Assembly: GCA_965248495.1 (NCBI GenBank)
Contig: CBDFJL010000003.1
Coordinates: forward strand, 2,418,001-2,482,000
Length of the DNA stretch: 64,000 bases
Reading direction: 5' to 3'
DNA from: CAUYXS01 sp965248495
GTDB lineage: Bacteria; Chloroflexota; Dehalococcoidia; Lucifugimonadales; Australimonadaceae
Position 1 is the first letter of the stretch, and each line of letters starts with the position of its first letter. Positions 58,134-64,000 of the stretch are shown piece by piece. A program made the position numbers and the translations under genes. The notes beneath the pieces were generated by a model. It had not been told where the DNA came from, ran no database searches, and saw only the letters and a program-made list of their open reading frames with translations.

Positions 58134-59738
58134 GTGAACGACCGCGAAGGCATCCTCTGGCTCAAAGCGCTCGCGCACACCCCTATAGACCTCGACGGTC
58201 GGGACGCGCACGGCATTGGCGGCCACGACCTTCCAGGTGAGTGGTCGTCGCAGGCCCCTTCACTCTGGCCGTTCATTGAGGGGACGATGTACCGCCGGGT
58301 GATGAAGTACGCGCTCCGTGGCGAGCTACGCCCTCCGTACACACCGCCCAGCCGTATTGCCAGGCGGATGCTCGGGCTCCGTAGCCGGTTGCGCAGGCTC
58401 GTGTCCCGCAGCGAGGAGCCGAGGCCGGGCGGCATCTTAGCTGCCTCCGCTCCACGAGCCGTCATTGGATTGGACGAGCGCGAGGAAGACCTGTTCCTGC
58501 CGCCGGTGCTCCGTGAGCTAGACAACCGGCACGGCCGCGTGCCGATCACGTTGCTGCACAAGTTCCCCACCGGCAATGGGCTGAGTGCGCCCATACCCAA
58601 AGGGTGGCATGGCGCGGTGACGCCGTGGGAGTTCTACGAAGACCGTGACGTGCGCGAATCCGCGCGCAGGACCTACGGGGCCTTCAACGTCGGCCTTGAT
58701 GCGCTGATCGACAGCGAGAGCTTCCGTAGGGCCGCCGGTGTGCACTGGCCAGCCATGCGACTCGCGCTTCATGTCGTCGACTACGAGGTGATGCTGACTG
58801 CGTACTACCTGGCGGTCTCCTATCGAATCATGGGTAGGCTGAAGCCGAAGGTGCTGCTAGTAGCCTCAGAGCTAAGCCTGGACAACAAGGCGCTCATCGC
58901 AGCAGCCAGGTCTCAGGGCATACCGGTGATAGCGCTTCAAGCGGGATCGATCATCGCGACCGACAACTACCAGACCGACTACGGCGTCACCCAGGACGAT
59001 CTCAAATCGGGATGGCGATACCTATTCCCAGACCAGCTTGCGCTCTTCGACACCGAGTCCAAGCGCGTCCTCCTGGACGAGATCGGGTACCCGTACCCCG
59101 ACCGACTGGTGGTCACCGGGCAGCCACGCTTCGAGCGCCTGGCCCGCAACTATCGCCTCCACGAAGACGCGCACCGTGCCGCCTTCGAGAAGCGTTTCAA
59201 GCTACCGCCAAATGAGAAGCGCGTCCTCATCGCATCGCAGACCTTCAACTACCAAGGCTCGGTAGCGTCCTTCGCCAATCTAGTGCTGGCCGGTCTCGCT
59301 CAGAGCGACTACCACGTGGTGGTCAAGCCGCACCCCCTGGAAGACCCCAAGCGGTGGGAGCGTTGGGGCAGGGCCTTCCGCATGGAACTCACTGTGCTAC
59401 CACCCACCTTTGACGTGCAGGACGCCATCCTGGCCTGCGACGCCGTCGTCACGTCCTACTCGACGGTTGCCCTGGAAGCTATGCTGGCAGGTAGACCGGT
59501 GGCGACCGTCAACGACAGCGGCAAGCCTGATTTGGTGCCTTACGCACGGGAGGGCGCCGCCGTCAGCGTGACCACCGCCACCGAACTCTCCATGGCGCTG
59601 CGTCAGCTAGTCACTGAGCAGAGCGCGCTGCGCGAGAAGACGCTGACGCGTGCGCATGCCTACACGAACCCGATGCAGCATGTTGGCGCTTCGGAGCGTG
59701 TCGCCGAACTCGTCATCAAGGCGGCATACCCAGAATAA
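58134..59738 (+). CDS. GT-B-like capsule/teichoic-type glycan transferase
   Basis: 534 residues, GTG start with GAAGGAG. The C-terminal half shows a GT-B fold of CDP-glycerophosphotransferase / polysialic-type enzymes: VTGQPRFERLARNYRLHEDA, YHVVVKPHPLEDPKRWERWG, VTSYSTVALEAMLAGRPVAT. The HPLE and SxxxxEA motifs bind the nucleotide. Substrate unknown. Confidence 0.7.
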   Translation: MNDREGILWLKALAHTPIDLDGRDAHGIGGHDLPGEWSSQAPSLWPFIEGTMYRRVMKYALRGELRPPYTPPSRIARRMLGLRSRLRRLVSRSEEPRPGGILAASAPRAVIGLDEREEDLFLPPVLRELDNRHGRVPITLLHKFPTGNGLSAPIPKGWHGAVTPWEFYEDRDVRESARRTYGAFNVGLDALIDSESFRRAAGVHWPAMRLALHVVDYEVMLTAYYLAVSYRIMGRLKPKVLLVASELSLDNKALIAAARSQGIPVIALQAGSIIATDNYQTDYGVTQDDLKSGWRYLFPDQLALFDTESKRVLLDEIGYPYPDRLVVTGQPRFERLARNYRLHEDAHRAAFEKRFKLPPNEKRVLIASQTFNYQGSVASFANLVLAGLAQSDYHVVVKPHPLEDPKRWERWGRAFRMELTVLPPTFDVQDAILACDAVVTSYSTVALEAMLAGRPVATVNDSGKPDLVPYAREGAAVSVTTATELSMALRQLVTEQSALREKTLTRAHAYTNPMQHVGASERVAELVIKAAYPE

Positions 59739-60363
59739 GAGACCTCGTCACCGGTCCCCATCTGCGCCAGACGCTGGCTGTGGTGCGTTCCGTCGGAGCT
59801 GGGATCGAGGTGGATGTCGCCACCGACCGTGGCCACGCGGTGCCAATCTGCTTGGCCGCGCACCTCAGGTGGGTGCACGAGCGCATCGCGCTGCCAGTAC
59901 ACTCAGGCGACACCGGCGCATGGCGCACACGGCTCCTAGATGCCGCTGAGCGGTATAGCTGGGCAGGATTACGAATCGGCGTTCATGGCCTATAGGGCGT
60001 ATCAGTGAGTACCGCCAATCTACGAACGGCCGCCGGTACTTCCTAGAAGTGAACCCACGCTTCGGGGACTCGCTGGCGCGATCAAAGACCTCTGGCTTGG
60101 ACTTCCCGGTCGACCTGGCACACATGGCTGTGCCACCCAGTGGCGGAATTCATGGTGGTCAGCGACGCGTACCATTCGAGTGCGCGTGTACAGAACCCCA
60201 TGCTTGGCGTGAAAGGTGCTGTGGCAATCTATGGCCAGTATTGTGCGATCCCTTCATCCCGCAAGTTGCTGACATGGTGCGTTCCCTGCACGATCCACGT
60301 CCGGCAACGACCATCCCGTCGGTGATCGCGCGTTGGGCGTGGCGAAAGGTAATAAGGCAATGA
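59735..60363 (+). pseudogene. decayed ATP-grasp protein gene
   Basis: First piece (59735-59995): DLVTGPHLRQTLAVVRSVGA then GIEVDVATDRGHAVPICLA, the N-terminal Rossmann part of CarB-type ATP-grasp ligases. Second piece (59998-60363) in another frame: RRYFLEVNPRFGDSLARSKT, SGLDFPVDLAHMAV, which is the metal-binding EVNPRF segment of the grasp domain. The central ~200 residues are missing, so the gene is broken. No alternative functional start was found. Confidence 0.65.
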
Positions 60364-61178
60364 CACAGAAGGATGCAGACGCTCAATACCAGGCGACTGT
60401 TGCCGAAGCGCAGCGTGCTGAGCGCATGGCTTGGGACCCGCTCACCGACCGGACTGAGGGGATGGAGCTACGTCGCAAGCTCGTGATCAGCGTACTGGGT
60501 CTGGCCGATAGGGAACGCTCTTGGGATGGGACTGAGATAGCGGTCAAGAAGCGTGTGTTGGAGGTCGGCGCGGGTACCTGCGAGATCGGCGAGTGGTTGG
60601 CTGCTGTAGGAGCCGACGCAGTCTCTCTGGACTACGCGCCTGAGTACCTAGCCCTCTCGCGAGACCGGACGCAAGCGCACGGCACCCGAGCACCGCTCTA
60701 CGTTCAGGGCGACGGGGAGGAGCTTCCATTCTCAGACGACGCCTTCGACATGGTCATCTTCTGGGAAGTGCTGCACCACCTGCCTGATGCCACTGTGGGT
60801 ATCAGAGAAGCGTACCGGGTGCTGAAGCCAGGGGGCTCCTGCATAGCCGTCGAGCCGAACGCGCTCAGCCCAATGCGCATCTACACTGAGAGCGAGATAC
60901 GCCTGCGAGACCGGCTCGCCGCTCGGGAGTTCATCCCGTTCCGACACACTGACCGATTCCGCATCGAGACTTCGTTCTACCCATGGGGCCTAGCCAATCG
61001 CTTTGTGAAGGCGGGCTTCGACCGGCACCTCGTGTCCTGGAGCCCGACGTCTCACTGGCGCGAGGAGCTTCGAGCACGCGGCCTTCCTAGGAAACTGCTT
61101 CACCGCTTAGCTGCACTGCCTGGAGTACGGAACGCGCTGAGCAACATCCATGTTCGCGGCACCAAGGTGCCCGAATGA
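60360..61178 (+). CDS. class I SAM-dependent methyltransferase
   Basis: 272 residues from the Met at 60360. Motif I VLEVGAGTCEIGEWLAAVGA, then SLDYAPEYLAL, GDGEELPFSDDAFDMVIFWE and VLKPGGSCIAVEPNALSP; C-terminal cap includes FYPWGLANRFVKAGFDRHLV. Glycan-cluster type (UbiE-like) enzyme. ATGA link to the next methyltransferase. Confidence 0.8.
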   Translation: MTQKDADAQYQATVAEAQRAERMAWDPLTDRTEGMELRRKLVISVLGLADRERSWDGTEIAVKKRVLEVGAGTCEIGEWLAAVGADAVSLDYAPEYLALSRDRTQAHGTRAPLYVQGDGEELPFSDDAFDMVIFWEVLHHLPDATVGIREAYRVLKPGGSCIAVEPNALSPMRIYTESEIRLRDRLAAREFIPFRHTDRFRIETSFYPWGLANRFVKAGFDRHLVSWSPTSHWREELRARGLPRKLLHRLAALPGVRNALSNIHVRGTKVPE

Positions 61179-61945
61179 CATACACCCCACAGGGGTGGGA
61201 TGAGCGTGTCCAACGCCTCGGGCACACTGGCTGGGCGAACGATCTGGTGTATGCCCATGACCAACCGCTACGCCTTCAAGCGGTGCTCAGAGCAGTCCGC
61301 CGGTATTCCAACCGACACATGAGCGTCGTGGACATCGGGTGCGGCGTTGGCGACTTCGCGGCCGCCATGGTCGACGAGGGGGCGCAGCATGTCTTGGCAT
61401 TCGATGTCAGCAAAGAAGCCATCGCGGTTGCGTTGTCCACTCACGGTGCGAAACGCGGGCAGGTGAGTTTCCAGACCGGAGACGCCAGGCTTCAAACACT
61501 GCCGCATGGCTCTAGTGACCTAGCGCTCAGCATCACTGTGCTTCAGCACATGGACGACAGCGACGTGGCCAACGTCCTCCATCGAGTGAGCGGGTGGCTA
61601 CGTCCCGGTGGCCTGCTCATAGCCCTCGAAGCACGCAGCGTGCGCGGAGTAACCAGCCGCTCGATAGCCGCTTACGACGAGCTAGCGGACAAGGCTGGGT
61701 TAGAGCTAGTGGCCGCCAACTCATATCCGCAGTGGGGGGTCAGCTTGCTGACGCACCTGGCCAGGGGCTCCGCCGCAGGCGCCGCCAGTATCGGTCGTCA
61801 GTCGCGCATGCGGCGCCTGGCCACCTGGGCGGTTCTGAAGACCGCTTACGTTCCAGACAGGCTGCTTGAAGTGAGCACCCCAATCGGGTGGTCTCCTTAC
61901 CGAATTCTTGTGTTCAGAAGGCGGAATGAAACGTCTGCTGACTGA
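61175..61945 (+). CDS. class I SAM-dependent methyltransferase
   Basis: 256 residues. Motif I VVDIGCGVGDFAAAMVDEGA, then AFDVSKEAIAVALS, GDARLQTLPHGSSDLALSIT and LRPGGLLIALEARSV. Operon with 60360 (4-base overlap) and the aminotransferase (20-base overlap). Confidence 0.8.
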   Translation: MTYTPQGWDERVQRLGHTGWANDLVYAHDQPLRLQAVLRAVRRYSNRHMSVVDIGCGVGDFAAAMVDEGAQHVLAFDVSKEAIAVALSTHGAKRGQVSFQTGDARLQTLPHGSSDLALSITVLQHMDDSDVANVLHRVSGWLRPGGLLIALEARSVRGVTSRSIAAYDELADKAGLELVAANSYPQWGVSLLTHLARGSAAGAASIGRQSRMRRLATWAVLKTAYVPDRLLEVSTPIGWSPYRILVFRRRNETSAD

Positions 61946-63161
61946 GCTGCGTCGCACATTCCTGCGCCGGCACTGGAGTGAGCTACGGTGGTCGTACGCC
62001 AACGTCGGGTTGCGTGATCTACGGCCCCTAGCGGCCTACATTTTGGGAATAGACCCCGATAGGGAGGAAGGTAACGTCGCGCGCTTCGAGCGGGAGTTCA
62101 GCGAGGCTGTCGGAGCCAAGCACACCATCACTTTCTCGTCCGGCCGGGTGGCTCTTCGGGCAACACTTGTGGCCATGAACGTGAAAGCAGGGGACCACGT
62201 GGTCGTACCGGCTTACACCTGCGCCGTCGTCCCGTATGCAGTCACCGCGTTGGGTGCGCACCCGCGCTATGTCGACATCGGGAACGACTACCTGATCGAC
62301 CCGATTGCTCTCTCGTTGGCCCTAGAGGACGAACCAAAGGTGGTCATCACCCAGCATACCTACGGCCATCGTGACTATTGGAACGCCGAGACGGCTAAGC
62401 GGGCAGGCGTGCGCGTCATCGAGGACTCGGCACATCTCGTGTCGAAAGGCATTGCCGGGGACGCCGCCTTCTACTCGTTCGACACCACGAAGCCGCTGAC
62501 AGCGGGCAAGGGCGGGGCCGTCTCTACCAACGACGACCAGCTTGCCCATCTGATACGCACTGCGCGTGATGAGGAGTCGGCAGCACCGTCGCGTTGGCAG
62601 AACGTCTCCATGGCCATGCGGCTGCTGCTCAGCGCGTTCCTGTACCAGCCTTGGGTGCTGCCTATCGGGCGTTGGGTTCATGCAGGTCTCGCGCGCACCG
62701 GCGTGCTCTGGAAGGCGATCACTGACGAAGAGCTTGAAGGCCGTGCTCCTACGATTGGGCGCCTGACTGAAGGGCAGGCGATCCTGCTCATCCGACAGCT
62801 ACACCGGCTACCGATCACCAATGAATTCCGTAGCTGGGCGTCCAGCGTTTTGTACGGCGTAGACCCGTCAGAGCCGCTTCTGCGCGCACCGCTACAGGTA
62901 CGTGACAAGGACGCCTGGGTCAAGTTTTTTGCTGCACGCCAGATCGAGCTAGGGCAGTGGTTCCAGAGCCCGCTGCACCCGATTGGCTGCAACTTGGAAG
63001 CGGCCGAGTACACACCAGGCCAGGCACCGAATGCCGAGCGTCTGGCGCAGATAACCATCAACCTTCCAACCTCACGCGGCGGAGGCGGGCTCAGGCGCGT
63101 GAAGGGCGCATGGCGGCAAGCCGACAACCGGTTCGGGAGTGGCGAAGCCGCGCCTACGTAA
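61926..63161 (+). CDS. DegT/DnrJ/EryC1-type aminotransferase
   Basis: 411 residues from the Met at 61926. PLP-fold marks: TITFSSGRVALRATLVAMNV, VVVPAYTCAVVPYAVTALGA, RVIEDSAHLVSKGI, and the Schiff-base Lys in SFDTTKPLTAGKGGAVST. Makes amino sugars for surface polymers; sugar unknown. The Arg/Ser-rich C-terminus suggests an altered 3' end next to the flippase remnant. Confidence 0.8.
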   Translation: MKRLLTELRRTFLRRHWSELRWSYANVGLRDLRPLAAYILGIDPDREEGNVARFEREFSEAVGAKHTITFSSGRVALRATLVAMNVKAGDHVVVPAYTCAVVPYAVTALGAHPRYVDIGNDYLIDPIALSLALEDEPKVVITQHTYGHRDYWNAETAKRAGVRVIEDSAHLVSKGIAGDAAFYSFDTTKPLTAGKGGAVSTNDDQLAHLIRTARDEESAAPSRWQNVSMAMRLLLSAFLYQPWVLPIGRWVHAGLARTGVLWKAITDEELEGRAPTIGRLTEGQAILLIRQLHRLPITNEFRSWASSVLYGVDPSEPLLRAPLQVRDKDAWVKFFAARQIELGQWFQSPLHPIGCNLEAAEYTPGQAPNAERLAQITINLPTSRGGGGLRRVKGAWRQADNRFGSGEAAPT

Positions 63162-63217
63162 CCAGGCTGCCGCCCTCGCCGTCGCCTTGCGCTCGATGGA
63201 GCGCCTCGCATGGCTGC

Positions 63218-63619
63218 GATCCTGACAAACAGCTAGCTGCCGAAGACTATGGAGTCTGGGTGCTGGCCATCGCCGCCTTCATCGGACCGCTCGTCACGTT
63301 GGGTCTAGACCGTGGGGTACTGCGACATGCTGTAGGGCCCGCAGGGCGGCCTCTCTACACGATCAGCATCATCGTCATCGGCGGTATGAGCTTGCTGTCG
63401 ACTGTTGTCTTCGCGGCAGTCAACAGCCTCCTCGTCCGGTACAGCATCGTCGACAGCGCGCTGCTCGCAGTGCTCATAGGGCTCCTAGTCTTCAGCACGA
63501 GCCCCTTCTGTCGATTGGCTGGCGGGCTCTCGTGTGCCTCCGTAGCGGCCCAGCAAACGAAGGGGCGGGCATTAGCCATGCCCGCCCCCCTCATTGCCCC
63601 AGCGGATGGTGTGCGCTAG
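63218..63619 (+). pseudogene. fragment of a second polysaccharide flippase
   Basis: The frame reads LAAEDYGVWVLAIAAFIGPL, VTLGLDRGVLRHAV, then hydrophobic ISIIVIGGMSLLSTVVFAAV, equal in plan to the first ~120 residues of Wzx proteins (compare LGAESFGTWVQ in 51792-53360). No start precedes it and it ends in SVAAQQTKGRALAMPAPL. Both ends are lost. Confidence 0.6.
63562..63588. terminator. strong hairpin between convergent genes
   Basis: GGGGCGGGCAT pairs with ATGCCCGCCCC around TAGCC, a perfect 11-base stem. Weak U-tracts on both sides, so a bidirectional terminator is likely. Confidence 0.55.
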
Positions 63620-64000
63620 GGCAGCGTCAGCGAGATGTTGATGACGATAGTGCCGAGCGTCAACGGACGGTAGTTGGAGGCAGTCAGCTCGACGTCACCC
63701 TCGGCCGGCCACCCGCCGGACTGGCCGGGAAGCTGGACGAAGAAGGACGCGGGGAACCATCGAGAGTCGACGTCCGGCCGGGCCATGTTCATGGAGTAGC
63801 TGCCGTCGATGACGTCGAAGATCGCTGTGTAGCAGTTCGGGTCCTCCACGTCGATCAGGTCTTGGAGCGCAGCAAGGTTGGAGTGCCGGAGCAGCGCGAA
63901 CACTTTGGTCCCAGCGACGGCAGGCGCCCCATCGACGGTGACGTTTCCGCTGAGACGGGCGGGGAACTCGGGGAAACCCGCGCCGAGGCCCTGGGCGGGG
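63616..64000 (-). CDS. C-terminal part of a secreted/structural repeat protein (5' end outside window)
   Basis: The frame is open from the window edge to a stop at 63616, ~127 residues. RLSGNVTVDGAPAVAGTKVF, ALLRHSNLAALQDLIDVEDP, SRWFPASFFVQLPGQSGGWP resemble carboxypeptidase-regulatory or Ig-like repeats of surface or phage-tail proteins. Without the N-terminus it cannot be assigned. Confidence 0.5.
   Translation of the reverse strand, partial: PAQGLGAGFPEFPARLSGNVTVDGAPAVAGTKVFALLRHSNLAALQDLIDVEDPNCYTAIFDVIDGSYSMNMARPDVDSRWFPASFFVQLPGQSGGWPAEGDVELTASNYRPLTLGTIVINISLTLP

Overview
The window is high-GC bacterial DNA. A complete-looking integrated prophage of about 45.9 kb (5570-51474) sits in a host chromosome segment. 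Host-side genes include an iron-type ABC importer, CCA-encoding tRNA genes, a dimethylformamidase-like protein, an MBOAT/SGNH pair and a surface-polysaccharide cluster. Gene content and phage protein families (DUF6745, DUF5679, DUF5131, DUF3560) would suit a Chloroflexota (Dehalococcoidia/SAR202-like) or actinobacterial host. This assignment is inferred from memory of gene families and is not proven.

Left host flank (1-5569): the end of an ABC ATPase, its fused two-domain permease, tRNA-Ala(CGC) on the minus strand, tRNA-Asn(GTT), a small membrane protein and a 734-residue DMFase-like protein. The phage is integrated in tRNA-Arg(CCT). A 44-bp core (5' half of the tRNA through the anticodon loop) is repeated at 5570-5613 and 51431-51474. 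The left copy is a dead tRNA stub. The right copy is a complete tRNA whose 5' half was brought by the phage.

Prophage left arm (5.6-11.2 kb): four minus-strand lipoprotein genes of lysogenic-conversion type, one of them a trypsin-like protease; a higBA toxin-antitoxin pair with a clear promoter and operator; a 117-bp perfect direct repeat; and the first 22 codons of a second, diverged integrase, suggesting debris of another prophage at the same site. At 11.2-13.3 kb lie two complete but different repressor/cro switches in tandem, each framed by the same flanking homologies.

Early region (13.3-24.6 kb, plus strand): a tightly overlapping run of small genes including many zinc-ribbon proteins, an SSB-like protein with a DDDLPF tail, two radical-SAM-type proteins, a RusA-like resolvase, and a lambda O/P-like replication pair. 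Five helically phased iterons plus an AT-richer segment lie inside the initiator gene and are a probable origin. A DUF6745-type protein carries 33 four-residue repeats. A methyltransferase gene ends the early strand.

Late region (25.2-48.0 kb, minus strand, transcribed right to left): small terminase, zinc-ribbon and HNH genes, large terminase, portal, a 425- and a 1478-residue protein, a Com-like zinc finger, scaffold, major capsid, decoration and tail-fibre proteins, and small membrane proteins (possible holin region). I see no tape measure, sheath or endolysin, so a short-tailed (podovirus-like) virion is the best guess. The right arm (48.4-51.1 kb, plus strand) has DUF3560, small genes and the tyrosine integrase next to attR.

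Right host flank (51.5-64.0 kb): flippase, 2OG-Fe(II) oxygenase-like, SGNH/AlgJ-like, MBOAT, methyltransferases, a GT-B-like glycan transferase and a DegT-type aminotransferase, with two decayed genes (ATP-grasp, second flippase), and the start of a secreted-repeat-type protein that runs off the window.
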